Positions 8,111 through 17,427 of a DNA stretch of 61,288 nucleotides are shown here, piece after piece. The notes under the pieces were generated by a model, which did not search any database, was not told the DNA's origin, and saw nothing but the letters and a program-made list of their open reading frames with translations. The DNA comes from Faecalibacterium sp. (lineage in GTDB: Bacteria > Bacillota > Clostridia > Oscillospirales > Ruminococcaceae), in contig JARHYC010000008.1 of NCBI GenBank assembly GCA_029264955.1, positions 1 through 61,288 of the forward strand, in the 5' to 3' direction. The translations under genes were made by a program, and so were the position numbers. The number at the start of each line of letters is the position of its first letter. Positions within the stretch are counted from its first letter, which is position 1.

Positions 8111-8941
8111 TTAGTTATTTGTGAGCACGAACACATGTGTCAGTGACTGAATATCCGCGCCTGGCTGAATCACAGCCTCCAGCGATTTTCCGCCGGATTC
8201 CGGCAGAATCTCGCGCACAGTTCCTACCAGCATATCCTCTGGAAACACTTCGCCCAGCCCGGTTGTGATTACCTGATCTTCTTCTTCCGCCTCAGTATGA
8301 CGAGGCAGATTGGTCATCACACACAGTCCTTCCGCTGCATAGTCAGCACTGCCGGCAAGAATGCCGTTATCTCTGGTGCGGGAAATTGCAGCAGCCGCTG
8401 CAAAACTGGGATGTAAAATAGTCATAACTTTGCAGCTCGTCAGATTGGCTTCCCGCACAATACCGACCAGATATCCATCGTCGCTGACTACAACGCTGCC
8501 CTTTTGAATGCCGCTTGTCGTACCCACATCTATAGTAAACCCGCCGAACACATCCATTGTGTCACGACCGATGATAAATGCCGACGCATAGGTATTTTCC
8601 GGATTCTGCTCCTGAATTTCCTCCAGCTCTTTATAGGCGCGCAGCTCTGCTTCCATACGGTCATATTCGACCAGTTTATCCTGCAACCGCTTATTTTCTT
8701 GGCGGAGGGTTTCATTCTCCTCCTGCACCGCATCATAGTTGCGATACTTTTCCCAAGTATCACCGATTCCCTCACTAATATGCGAGGAAGCCCACTGGAA
8801 CGGGTACAGTACAACACCCAAAATCTCCTGCGGAGCAGCAGTCAGCCGACCATTTGCACCGGCATACGCCATAATACCCGCCAGAAAGATTGTTACACAC
8901 AGCAGAACCTTAAATTTTTTTGATTCAAAGAAATCTCGCAT
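8111..8941 (-). CDS. mreC: Rod shape-determining protein MreC
   Basis: MreC is the extracytoplasmic scaffold that links MreB to PBP2. The 276-residue protein has one N-terminal membrane anchor (about residues 12-30) and a coiled coil rich in E, Q and R (about 65-110). The beta-sheet domain follows with IIGRDTMDVFGGFTIDVGT, GIQKGSVVVSDDGYLVGIV and a second repeat (VITTGLGEVFPEDMLVGTV). Length and order match the family. mreB is 66 bp upstream. Confidence 0.94.
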   Translation of the reverse strand: MRDFFESKKFKVLLCVTIFLAGIMAYAGANGRLTAAPQEILGVVLYPFQWASSHISEGIGDTWEKYRNYDAVQEENETLRQENKRLQDKLVEYDRMEAELRAYKELEEIQEQNPENTYASAFIIGRDTMDVFGGFTIDVGTTSGIQKGSVVVSDDGYLVGIVREANLTSCKVMTILHPSFAAAAAISRTRDNGILAGSADYAAEGLCVMTNLPRHTEAEEEDQVITTGLGEVFPEDMLVGTVREILPESGGKSLEAVIQPGADIQSLTHVFVLTNN

Positions 8942-9007
8942 CTTCCCGAAGACTCCTTTCCTTGATGATAACAGAAAAGCGGGCAGCTTGTGTGCCCGCT
9001 CGAAGTC

Positions 9008-10054
9008 TTACAGATGCATCGATGTGTCGTCCAGAACGTCACGCAGAACATCCACATTATCCAACACAGCGCCAGCACCCATTGCAACACAATCCAGAGG
9101 ATTCTCTGCCACATGCACATCAATGCCGGTTTCGCTTTCGATCAGCTTATCCAGACCACGCAGCAGTGCACCGCCGCCGGACAGCGTAATGCCGCGGTCA
9201 ATGATATCGGCGCTCAGTTCCGGCGGGGTACGCTCCAGCGTTTCCTTGATTGCCTCGGTGATCTTCTCCAGGCACTCAGTCAAAGACTCACGTACTTCTT
9301 CACTGTGTACCACAATATTCTTGGGCAGACCATCCACCAAGTTTCGGCCCTTGATTTCCATACTCATTTCCTCTTCCAGAGGATATGCAGAGCCAATTTC
9401 CACCTTGATGTCTTCTGCGGTACGCTCACCGATCAGCAGGTTGTACTTACGCTTGATAAAGCCAATGATGGCCTGATCAAACATATCGCCTGCCATACGG
9501 ACGCTGCGTGCTGCAACGATACCGCCCAAAGAAATCACAGCGATTTCTGCGGTACCACCACCGATATCAACAATCATGCAGCCGGTGGGCTCGCTGATGG
9601 GCAGGCCTGCACCGATTGCAGCAGCCATAGGTTCTTCAATGACAGAAACCTGACGTGCGCCAGCCTTCATGGCAGCTTCCTTAACAGCACGGCGCTCCAC
9701 CTCAGTAACGCCAGAGGGGATGCAAATAACCACGCGGGGCTTCACAAACATACTCTTACCGCAAGCCTTCTGCATAAATTGCTTCAACATATTAGCGGTA
9801 ATATCAAAGTCAGCAATAACACCATCCTTCAGAGGACGCACAGCCACGATGCTGCCGGGGGTACGGCCGATCACTGCTTTTGCCTCTGCACCAACACAGC
9901 GAACGCCGACTTCGCCGTTTGCATTCACGTCACGCGTATCTACTGCAACGACAGAGGGTTCGCTCATAATAATGCCCTTGCCCTTCATATATACCAGAGT
10001 ATTTGCTGTACCCAGGTCGATACCAATATCTTTAGAAAAATTCAAGTAACCCAT
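9008..10054 (-). CDS. mreB: Actin-like rod shape protein MreB
   Basis: MreB forms actin-like filaments that steer wall synthesis. The protein has 348 residues from the ATG at 10054, which begins MGYLNFSKDIGIDLGTANTL and has AAAGGAG upstream. Nucleotide-binding motifs are clear: DLGTANTL (phosphate 1), DIGGGTAEIAVISLGG (phosphate 2) and LSGGGALLRGLD (adenosine). Length and sequence fit MreB rather than FtsA or DnaK. Together with its own promoter at 10150-10178 it opens the mreBCD-PBP2 run. Confidence 0.96.
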   Translation of the reverse strand: MGYLNFSKDIGIDLGTANTLVYMKGKGIIMSEPSVVAVDTRDVNANGEVGVRCVGAEAKAVIGRTPGSIVAVRPLKDGVIADFDITANMLKQFMQKACGKSMFVKPRVVICIPSGVTEVERRAVKEAAMKAGARQVSVIEEPMAAAIGAGLPISEPTGCMIVDIGGGTAEIAVISLGGIVAARSVRMAGDMFDQAIIGFIKRKYNLLIGERTAEDIKVEIGSAYPLEEEMSMEIKGRNLVDGLPKNIVVHSEEVRESLTECLEKITEAIKETLERTPPELSADIIDRGITLSGGGALLRGLDKLIESETGIDVHVAENPLDCVAMGAGAVLDNVDVLRDVLDDTSMHL

Positions 10055-10149
10055 TTGCTCTGCTCCTTTATATCTATCCCCGCACAAAATGTATGCAGTT
10101 TGGTTCATTTTTCATAAATGGAATCTTAAGTCCATAAAAAATCAAGTAT

Positions 10150-10178
10150 ATTATAACGGCACTTGCCGTCAAACACAA
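10150..10178 (-). promoter_or_regulatory. Promoter of the mreB operon
   Basis: The minus strand has TTGTGT (10178-10173), 17 bp and TATAAT (10155-10150), about 95 bp upstream of mreB. It separates mreB transcription from maf. Confidence 0.65.
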
Positions 10179-10209
10179 GTCAGCCGCAACAAATTTCACG
10201 GTTTTTTAA

Positions 10210-10770
10210 TCAAAATACGCACATTTCCCGCAAAGCTGCCGCTACACGGCTTACCGGGAACCCCATAATATTGTAATAATCCCCATCGATTTTATCCAAC
10301 CACAAGGCGGCACGCCCCTGAATCGCATATGCACCTGCTTTATCGTACGGCTCTTTTGTGTCCGCATAGAACGCAATTTCTGCTTCGCTTAGCGAAAAAA
10401 ATGACACCTCGCTGGTCACAACAAAATTGTTTACCATCTCACCGTTTCGAATGCACACGCCGGTGTGCACTGCGTGTGTACGCCCAGAAAGTGCCTGCAG
10501 CATCCGTATCGCATCGGCATGGTCTTTTGGTTTGCCGAACACTTTGCCACCGCAATCCACTACGGTATCACATCCGATGATTACATCCGCCGGGTGATTT
10601 TTTGCGATATCATTACACTTTGCCGCAGCCAAAGCCTTTGCAAGCAATGCCGGTGTTTCTGCCGTAACCCCGCTTTCGTCCAGCGCACTGGGCTCAACCT
10701 GATAGTCAGGCGTAATCAGATTCATTAGTTCACGCCGCCGTGGGCTCGCCGATGCCAGAATAATTGCCAT
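10210..10770 (-). CDS. maf: Maf-like nucleotide pyrophosphatase
   Basis: Maf proteins hydrolyse non-canonical or excess nucleoside triphosphates such as dTTP and UTP. The start at 10770 (AAAGGAAG upstream) gives 186 residues beginning MAIILASASPRRRELM, the signature Maf N-terminus. VIIGCDTVV and AGAYAIQGRAALWLDKIDGDY are the other conserved blocks. It lies between dut and mreB; maf beside mre genes is common and has linked it to septation. The exact substrate cannot be read from the sequence. Confidence 0.94.
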   Translation of the reverse strand: MAIILASASPRRRELMNLITPDYQVEPSALDESGVTAETPALLAKALAAAKCNDIAKNHPADVIIGCDTVVDCGGKVFGKPKDHADAIRMLQALSGRTHAVHTGVCIRNGEMVNNFVVTSEVSFFSLSEAEIAFYADTKEPYDKAGAYAIQGRAALWLDKIDGDYYNIMGFPVSRVAAALREMCVF

Positions 10771-10845
10771 AAGGTACTTCCTTTCTTCAAACGGAAACAT
10801 CCTGCTGCGCTGTTTCTCCGTTAAAAATTCATTTGTATCTCAGCT

Positions 10846-11295
10846 TTAAGCCTTTCCTGTAGACCCAAATCCGCCTTCACCACGGTCAGTGTCGTTCAGC
10901 TGTTCCGCCGGAACAAAAGCCGCTGTATAAACCGGCGCAATGCACAGCTGTGCTACACGCTCACCAGGCTGAATGGTATACGCTTCCTTACCCAGGTTAA
11001 TCATAGGAACTTTCAGCTCCCCGCGATAGTCACTGTCAATGACACCCACGCCATTTGCCATGCACAGGCCGTACTTGATGGACAAACCACTGCGGGCATA
11101 GACCAGCGCCACTGTCTGCGGGCTGGGCAGCTCGATTGCCAGCCCAGTCGGCACCAGTACACGTTCCATAGGCTGTACGGTCATCGGCTCGTCCAGTACT
11201 GCGTGCAAATCTGCTGCTGCTGCGCCGCTGGTTGCGTAAGCCGGAGCCTGCGCGCGAGGATCCAGCGCTTTATATTTTACGGTAATGTTTTCCAT
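10846..11295 (-). CDS. dut: Deoxyuridine 5'-triphosphate nucleotidohydrolase
   Basis: dUTPase cleaves dUTP to dUMP and pyrophosphate, keeping uracil out of DNA and feeding dTMP synthesis. The 149-residue trimeric-type protein shows the five motifs: AAAADLHA (1), YARSGLSIKYGL (2), GVIDSDYRGEL (3), QPGERVAQLCI (4) and the C-terminal RGEGGFGSTG (5). The length is normal. It follows the U32 peptidase and precedes maf on the same strand. Confidence 0.97.
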   Translation of the reverse strand: MENITVKYKALDPRAQAPAYATSGAAAADLHAVLDEPMTVQPMERVLVPTGLAIELPSPQTVALVYARSGLSIKYGLCMANGVGVIDSDYRGELKVPMINLGKEAYTIQPGERVAQLCIAPVYTAAFVPAEQLNDTDRGEGGFGSTGKA

Positions 11296-11343
11296 AGTGT
11301 ATAGTTCTCCATTCTCGATACAATTTTACATTACGGTTTTGTG

Positions 11344-13413
11344 TCACATGGTACCCTTAAAGTACAGACCACGGGTGAATTCATCATCATACGGCGCCTT
11401 TGCTTTCAACAGTTTCAATACCTGCGCCGCACGCTCGGCAGTTTCCTGTGTAAAGTAGGCCACACCATAATCTACAGCCAGTGCATCCGGTTTATCACCC
11501 ATATACAAAGCAACCGGGTTGTAAATCGTGCGCACGCCCAAGCCGCATCGCACATTGAACTTTCTCGCCTTGCGGTCAGTCAGCGCACCGCTGCCGTCGC
11601 AGTGAGCACAGTCCGTCACATTCTGCAGCGGGCAGGCACGGGTCAGCATCAACGGCAAATGGCCATATACAATCACACCAGTCGGCACTTTATAACCTTT
11701 TTTCTTTGGTGCGATATTCAGCATGTCCGTATCCTTCACTTCTGGAAGAATCAGCACATGAGACAATCCCAAGTCTGCATATTCCTGTGCTGCCATCGGG
11801 TTGGTCACATTCAGACCTAACCCTCCCCACAAAGGCAGACCTGCCGCCAGACGGATATGGGCAATATTATTGGCTTCATATCCGGCAAACCCCATTTCCT
11901 TGGTTGATTCAATGCGTCGAGCCGTATCTTCCTCTAACTTGCCAAACATGGCACGGGGCAGCTCTAAAATGGTCTTAGCGCGCCACTGCTCCGGAATCCT
12001 ATCTGCCTGTGCAATAGGAAGAATCAGCTGTTCCACACCGTTTAACGCTTGTTCTGGTACCTGTTCCCAAGTAGCAAAACGTGCCTTCAAACCGCGCGGG
12101 GGCAAATCCTGGCGCATAGGCATATCCGGCAGTGCATATGCCTTTACCGGCCAAGGACGAAGCGTCTCACGCTTTTTCAGCAGGCCTTCCAGTGCCTGAC
12201 GGCGCATTTCATTCACCACACTGCCCGGTAAATACCAAGGGCCTTCGTCCATTACGATTTCCACTTTATCCGCAAGGAACGGAGTCCCTCCGCACTTTTC
12301 CAAACTGCGATGCAGTGCTGCGGTGGGGTCATTCTGTGCAATCTGTGGGTCTGCATCTCCATAGGCAACTGCTTTGTTGCCATCTGCATCGGTCACACTT
12401 AGCTTTGCACCGAATTCTTCTACTTCCAGACGCATGGTCACCGGTACACGCTGACGCTCACGGCGGAACAATTCTCGTAAAGCAGGCAGCGTCTTTTTGG
12501 TTTCTGCGGCCTGCAAATCGCTGCGGGTACCAAACATACTGCCGCTGATTTTTCCGTCCAGCCATCCGCTGGTAAACCCGGCACGGCTGAATGCCTTTTC
12601 CAGCAACTCTCTGTCATACGCCATGCCTTCGCGGCCCGCCAGACAAGCATTCACTGCAGCTGCCACATATTCCGGTGTACGCAGTCTGCCTTCAATTTTG
12701 GCACTTGCAACGCCCAGTGCCTGCAGTTGATCCAAACGATCAATGGCAGAGTTGTCTTTCAGCGACAAGTGGTATGCCTTGCCCGGCATTCCTTCCGGGG
12801 TGGTGGTTGCATCGAAGGGCAGTCGACATGGACCAGCACAGCTGCCGCGATTGCCACTACGTCCCCCCAGAAAAGCAGACATATAACACTGACCGCTCAT
12901 ACTCATGCACAATGCACCATGGATAAACACTTCCGTTTCAATGCCGCACTGCTTGGTAATATGCTCAATTTCGGGCATACTCAACTCACGGGACAGCACT
13001 ACACGCTCAAATCCCATCTCTTTCAGCTGCCGTGCGCCTTCTAGCGTGTGCACGCTCATTTGGGTTGAACCATGGCGCGGCAATTGGGGTGCGATTTCAC
13101 GGCACAAAGCCGCAACCGCCAGATCCTGACAGATAACGGCATCTGCACCAGCAGCTGCAACAGCGCGCACGGCATCTGCTGCGCTGGATAATTCACGACC
13201 ATACAAAGTTGTATTGATGGCAACATGAACCTTCACTCCGCGGCCATGGCAAAAAGCCACTGCCTGCTTCAGGGTCTCGGCATCAAAATTACCGGCACCG
13301 CTGCGTGCATTTAAGCCATCGAAACCCAGGTATACGGCGTCTGCGCCGCTAAAAACCGCCGCGGTCAGCATTTCCTGATTCCCAACCGGCGCTAAAATTT
13401 CAATCTTGGACAT
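11344..13413 (-). CDS. U32 family peptidase
   Basis: From the ATG at 13413 (GAGGAG upstream) the protein has 689 residues. The N-terminal half is a TIM-barrel U32 domain (EILAPVGNQEML, GADAVYLGFDGLNAR). It carries the family cysteines around FIHGALCMSMSGQCYMS and RGSCAGPCRLPF, as in YrrO and YhbU relatives. The C-terminal half contains a second Cys cluster (CPLQNVTDCAHC, about 595). Family members act in collagen-like proteolysis or, for some, in RNA or ubiquinone hydroxylation. The substrate here is unknown. It follows zapA as in many Clostridia. Confidence 0.88.
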   Translation of the reverse strand: MSKIEILAPVGNQEMLTAAVFSGADAVYLGFDGLNARSGAGNFDAETLKQAVAFCHGRGVKVHVAINTTLYGRELSSAADAVRAVAAAGADAVICQDLAVAALCREIAPQLPRHGSTQMSVHTLEGARQLKEMGFERVVLSRELSMPEIEHITKQCGIETEVFIHGALCMSMSGQCYMSAFLGGRSGNRGSCAGPCRLPFDATTTPEGMPGKAYHLSLKDNSAIDRLDQLQALGVASAKIEGRLRTPEYVAAAVNACLAGREGMAYDRELLEKAFSRAGFTSGWLDGKISGSMFGTRSDLQAAETKKTLPALRELFRRERQRVPVTMRLEVEEFGAKLSVTDADGNKAVAYGDADPQIAQNDPTAALHRSLEKCGGTPFLADKVEIVMDEGPWYLPGSVVNEMRRQALEGLLKKRETLRPWPVKAYALPDMPMRQDLPPRGLKARFATWEQVPEQALNGVEQLILPIAQADRIPEQWRAKTILELPRAMFGKLEEDTARRIESTKEMGFAGYEANNIAHIRLAAGLPLWGGLGLNVTNPMAAQEYADLGLSHVLILPEVKDTDMLNIAPKKKGYKVPTGVIVYGHLPLMLTRACPLQNVTDCAHCDGSGALTDRKARKFNVRCGLGVRTIYNPVALYMGDKPDALAVDYGVAYFTQETAERAAQVLKLLKAKAPYDDEFTRGLYFKGTM

Positions 13414-13429
13414 TTTCGTCTCCTCATAT

Positions 13430-13454
13430 AAAAAGCCGGTGAGCTTCACCGGCT
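13430..13454 (-). terminator. Terminator overlapping the zapA stop
   Basis: The minus strand reads AGCCGGTGAAGCTCACCGGC followed by T5. The hairpin includes the zapA stop codon, so zapA ends within its own terminator and the U32 gene lies just beyond it. Confidence 0.75.
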
Positions 13455-13793
13455 GGCGCTTTCTTCTTTCAGCTCCTGCACTTCCCGTTTCAGCCGCTCG
13501 ACCTCGCGCCGTGCTTCGTCTGCTTCCAGTTTTGCCTTGGCAGCATCTGCCAGATATTCTGTAATCTGGCTGCGCATATTATCCGCACTCCCCGTACTCT
13601 TTTTACTGCGATCCAGATAATCCAGTGCGCAGAACACGGCAGCTTTTGTTACTGAAACGCTGGGGTTTTCCGCCATTGCCTCATGAATGCTGTTATCCAA
13701 CTCCGCAGCCAGCTGTTGCACATATTCCTCAGGATCGCTGGTTGCAATCACATAGGGAGCGCCAGCAATAAAAACACGCGTTCTGTTTACCAT
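13446..13793 (-). CDS. zapA: Cell division protein ZapA
   Basis: ZapA bundles FtsZ filaments at the Z ring. The 115-residue protein starts with NRTRVFIAGAPYVIATSDP, the ZapA N-terminal domain. It continues into VQQLAAELDNSIHEAM and a long C-terminal coiled coil of E, K and R (about residues 75-112). Length and layout match the family. The upstream stretch 13794-14086 is AT-rich and carries the divergent glgP promoter. Confidence 0.88.
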   Translation of the reverse strand: MVNRTRVFIAGAPYVIATSDPEEYVQQLAAELDNSIHEAMAENPSVSVTKAAVFCALDYLDRSKKSTGSADNMRSQITEYLADAAKAKLEADEARREVERLKREVQELKEESASR

Positions 13794-13977
13794 ATAAACT
13801 GCCTCTCTTTCCCTGCCAAACCGCCGAATCTATTTTGGATACCGTTTGTACGGTAATTTACTCCATTTTAATACTGCAACGTATCCTATTATAATATACT
13901 TCTGCTCGAAGAAAAAGCCCTTATTTTTATATTTCTTGGCTTTTCTGTATGCCTTTTTCCTGTGTTTTGCTTCTTTC

Positions 13978-14011
13978 TTGAAAAATAACGTACTACCTAT
14001 TATAATAGTAC
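13978..14011 (+). promoter_or_regulatory. glgP promoter with overlapping palindrome
   Basis: TTGAAA (13978-13983), 17 bp and TATAAT (14001-14006) make a good promoter about 80 bp before glgP. An inverted repeat GTACTA-N10-TAGTAC (13990-14011) covers the -10 box. That is the right place for a repressor operator, but no regulator can be named. Confidence 0.6.
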
Positions 14012-14086
14012 TATCGTACCACGAAAGACGAACGTACATCTGCGTCCCGCCTTTTTTACACAATGATTTCTGTGAGGGGTATTTTT

Positions 14087-16483
14087 ATGACAAAGAATGA
14101 ATTTGCCAAGTTGCTGCAAAGCAAACTGACCAGCGAATATGGCGTGGATCTTTCTGTTGCATCCACCCAGCAGATCTATCGCACCCTGGCGCTTATCTGC
14201 CGCCGCCAGATGAGTGATAACCACAAGAAATTTCAATCCCGTGCCATTGGCAGCGGTTCCAAGCAGGTGTATTACCTGTGCATGGAGTTCTTGATGGGAC
14301 GCAGCCTGAAAACCAGCCTGTACAGCTTGGGCTTGAACGAAGTTGCCGAAGCCGTTCTGGCTGATGCTGACATTCGTTTGGAAAGCATTTACGAAGAAGA
14401 ACCCGATGCAGGTCTGGGCAACGGCGGTCTGGGTCGTCTGGCCGCCTGCTATCTGGATGGTATGGCTACCACCGGTATCTGCGGCACTGGTCACTCTATC
14501 CTGTACGAGTATGGCATTTTCAAACAGAAGCTGATTGACGGCTGGCAGCAGGAACGTGCTGACAACTGGCTGCCCGGCGGTCAGGTATGGCTTAAGAGCC
14601 ACCCCGATCAGGCAATCGAAGTTCGTTTCGATGGTGAAATTCATGAAACTTGGGAAGGCAGCTTCCACAATGTCCAACACGTCAATTACAACCGCGTTCT
14701 GGCTGTCCCCAGCGATATGTATGTGCAGGGCTATGACGGTCAGGGTGTCGCCAAGCTGCGTCTGTGGCAGGCAAAGGCACCTGACTTTGATATGAACAGC
14801 TTCAATGCCGGCGAATATAGCAACGCCATGAACAAAAATGCTTCCGCCGAGCTAATTTCCAAGATTCTGTACCCCAACGATAACCATATTGAGGGCAAGA
14901 TTCTGCGTCTGCGCCAGCAGTATTTCCTATCCGCTGCTGCGATCGGCGATATTGTCCACGACCACTTGTCTAACTATGAAACGCTGGATAACCTACCTGA
15001 CAAGGTCGCTATTCAGCTGAATGATACCCACCCCACTCTGGCAATTCCCGAAATGATGCGTATTTTGCTGGACGAGTGCGGTTATGACTGGGACAAGAGT
15101 TTCTCCATCTGCCAGCGTGTCTTTGCTTACACCAATCACACTGTCATGGCAGAGGCCCTTGAAAAGTGGAATTTGGATATCTTCAAGATGACACTGCCCC
15201 GCATTTACCAGATTATCAAAGAACTGGACAACCGCTGCCGTGCTGAGCTGAATCACGCATTCCCCGGCGACTGGGGCAAGATTGACTATATGGCACCAAT
15301 CGGCGACAATCAGGTTCGTATGGCAAATATTTGTGCCTACACTGCTCACAGCATCAATGGCGTTTCCAAGCTTCACAGCGAAATTATCAAAGACAGCGTT
15401 TTCCACGATTACTATCTGTTCAAACCCGACGCCTTTAAGAACGTCACCAACGGTATCGCTTACCGCCGCTGGCTGCTGGCTTCTAACAAAGGTCTGTGCA
15501 ACCTACTGGACGAAACCATTGGTACCGGCTACAAGAAAGACGCAAGCGAACTGAAGAAGTTTGAAAAGTTTGCCAATGACAAGCAAGTTCTAAAGCGTCT
15601 GGAAGATGTCAAGCTGCAGAACAAGAAAAACTTTGCGGACTATTTAGAAAAATCCACCGGTCAAATTATTGATCCCAACTCGGTTTTCGATGTGCAGGTC
15701 AAGCGTATGCATGAGTACAAGCGTCAGCATCTGAACGCTTTGAACATCGCATCCGAGTATCTCTATCTGAAAGAAAACCCCAACGCAGATTTCGTGCCCA
15801 AAACCTATATCTTTGGTGCAAAGGCTGCCCCCGGCTACTATATGGCCAAGCAGATGATTCGTATGATCTGCAAGCTGGGCCAGCTGATAGATAACGACCC
15901 TGTTGTGCGTGAAAAACTGCGTATCGTTTATCTGGAAGAGTACTGTGTTTCTCTGTCCGAACGTCTGATGCCCGCATCTGAGGTTTCTGAGCAGATTTCT
16001 CTGGCAGGCACAGAAGCATCCGGTACCGGCAATATGAAGTTCATGCTAAATGGTGCTATCACGCTGGGTACGCTGGATGGTGCAAATGTGGAGATTGCCG
16101 AGGCTGCCGGTATGGAAAACGAAATCATCTTTGGTATGCACACACCTGAGGTGAATCGCATGAAGTCTCTGGGCTATCATCCCAATGCCTTTATCTCTGG
16201 CGACGACATTACTTCCAGTGCTCTGAACTTTCTGGAGCGCGGCTGGAACGGCGAAAGTTTCCAGGAGGTCACCCAGAATCTGCGCACCAAGGACCCCTAT
16301 ATGGTTCTGGCAGACTTCAAAGATTACCGTCGTGCACAGGCTGACGTACGCCGCCTGTACCAGGATCGTGAAACCTGGAACCGCATGAGCCTGATGAATA
16401 TCGCCAACAGCGGTATCTTTAGCGCAGACCGCAGCGTTTTGGATTACGCACGCGATATCTGGCACGCTCCCGTTGTAAAGTAA
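14087..16483 (+). CDS. glgP: Glycogen/starch phosphorylase
   Basis: GlgP releases glucose 1-phosphate from alpha-1,4-glucans with pyridoxal phosphate. It has 798 residues from the ATG at 14087 (GAGGGG upstream). Motifs include YYLCMEFLMGR, GLGNGGLGRLAACYLDG, NDTHPTLAIPEMMR, FDVQVKRMHEYKRQ and the PLP-lysine site EASGTGNMKFMLNGA (about residues 645-660). The length fits the short bacterial class. It is single, flanked by its own promoter and terminator, with no other glycogen gene beside it. Codon use is strongly biased, which suggests high expression. Confidence 0.97.
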   Translation: MTKNEFAKLLQSKLTSEYGVDLSVASTQQIYRTLALICRRQMSDNHKKFQSRAIGSGSKQVYYLCMEFLMGRSLKTSLYSLGLNEVAEAVLADADIRLESIYEEEPDAGLGNGGLGRLAACYLDGMATTGICGTGHSILYEYGIFKQKLIDGWQQERADNWLPGGQVWLKSHPDQAIEVRFDGEIHETWEGSFHNVQHVNYNRVLAVPSDMYVQGYDGQGVAKLRLWQAKAPDFDMNSFNAGEYSNAMNKNASAELISKILYPNDNHIEGKILRLRQQYFLSAAAIGDIVHDHLSNYETLDNLPDKVAIQLNDTHPTLAIPEMMRILLDECGYDWDKSFSICQRVFAYTNHTVMAEALEKWNLDIFKMTLPRIYQIIKELDNRCRAELNHAFPGDWGKIDYMAPIGDNQVRMANICAYTAHSINGVSKLHSEIIKDSVFHDYYLFKPDAFKNVTNGIAYRRWLLASNKGLCNLLDETIGTGYKKDASELKKFEKFANDKQVLKRLEDVKLQNKKNFADYLEKSTGQIIDPNSVFDVQVKRMHEYKRQHLNALNIASEYLYLKENPNADFVPKTYIFGAKAAPGYYMAKQMIRMICKLGQLIDNDPVVREKLRIVYLEEYCVSLSERLMPASEVSEQISLAGTEASGTGNMKFMLNGAITLGTLDGANVEIAEAAGMENEIIFGMHTPEVNRMKSLGYHPNAFISGDDITSSALNFLERGWNGESFQEVTQNLRTKDPYMVLADFKDYRRAQADVRRLYQDRETWNRMSLMNIANSGIFSADRSVLDYARDIWHAPVVK

Positions 16484-16494
16484 ACGATTTTGGC

Positions 16495-16529
16495 AAAAGC
16501 CCAGCACGCGCAAAAGGTGCTGGGCTTTT
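16495..16529 (+). terminator. Terminator of glgP
   Basis: AGCCCAGCAC pairs with GTGCTGGGCT and is followed by TTTT, 11 bp past the glgP stop. The rest of 16530-16751 is AT-rich leader for the next gene. Confidence 0.85.
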
Positions 16530-16751
16530 GTTGCATATAAATACTTTTCGTCGCCGTTTTCAGCGGCACCCCGCCTCGCTCAAAATGGAACATCTTTTTT
16601 CGCTCCGCACACTCCTTTCCCTAAGCAATGCTCCTTCTCGTTACGCACAAAACAACTTGTGCATTTTTTGTCATTTCAAATATTTCATCCTTATCTTTTG
16701 TATGCTACAATAGAAAATAGAAACCTATCTTTTGAAAGGGGGAGCTTTTTC

Positions 16752-17318
16752 GTGTCACAAACTACTATTTGGGATGCCGCTTTGTCATATGCCCGCGGCA
16801 TGGATGCAGCAGTCGCTTTTACTGAATCAATGTCATTTTCTCACATCGTTTCTCCGACAGACGCCGATTTGCAGGCTGTACTTTCCAGCGCCGTTGATAT
16901 GGATGATGGCACGCTTTATCGTTTGGTGCACTTCACCTATGCTTTGGCAGCCATGCTGCCCAATAGTGACACCGTCGTATTTCCTCACACAGGTGAAAAC
17001 AGCACACTAAAAAAACTATATCCCAATCGATCTGCACTGGAGCCGCTTCTCTCTGTAATTGATCACTTGAATGCATTGCGTGAAAGTTGTGACGCTTTGC
17101 CAGACGGCAGCTTTCAGCTTGTGAAAGCAGATGGAGACTTGTTGCACTTTTCCCGCAGCGGTCCCACGGAAATTCTGGATGCGATTTTTAACCGTGGACC
17201 GCATCTGCTGCTGGAGGAAATCGACGATAAAAGCACACAAGTTAACCCCTACGGCTTTACTCTTACTGTACGAGAACATGGGCACAATGCCAACCATAGT
17301 TACTACGATTATCGGTAA
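16752..17318 (+). CDS. Unrecognised protein, 188 residues
   Basis: I do not recognise a family. The likely start is GTG at 16752, giving VSQTTIWDAALSYARG, because GAAAGGGGGAGC lies 7-15 bases upstream. An ATG further upstream has no such site. The protein is soluble and slightly acidic, without a signal peptide, membrane segment or cysteine motif. Its middle is helical (LYRLVHFTYALAAML) and its tail is rich in H, N and Y (HGHNANHSYYDYR). It stands alone between glgP and the nfeD-SPFH pair. A TACAAT box near 16706 may be its -10. Confidence 0.7.
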   Translation: MSQTTIWDAALSYARGMDAAVAFTESMSFSHIVSPTDADLQAVLSSAVDMDDGTLYRLVHFTYALAAMLPNSDTVVFPHTGENSTLKKLYPNRSALEPLLSVIDHLNALRESCDALPDGSFQLVKADGDLLHFSRSGPTEILDAIFNRGPHLLLEEIDDKSTQVNPYGFTLTVREHGHNANHSYYDYR

Positions 17319-17352
17319 TGTAAAAAAAACACGAAATTCCACGAAAAAGCTC

Positions 17353-17381
17353 TTGACTTCTCCCTATAAAACGTCTATTCT
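17353..17381 (+). promoter_or_regulatory. Promoter of the nfeD-SPFH pair
   Basis: TTGACT (17353-17358), 17 bp and TATTCT (17376-17381) lie 46 bp before the nfeD start. The -35 is near consensus. Confidence 0.6.
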
Positions 17382-17427
17382 GATGAAAACAACACATTCC
17401 GCATAGAATGTGCAAAGGAGGGTTTGT

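Noticed and set aside
13830-14063. Minus-strand frame of 77 codons before glgP
   Set aside because: Low-complexity Lys-rich translation of an AT-rich control region, with no ribosome site.
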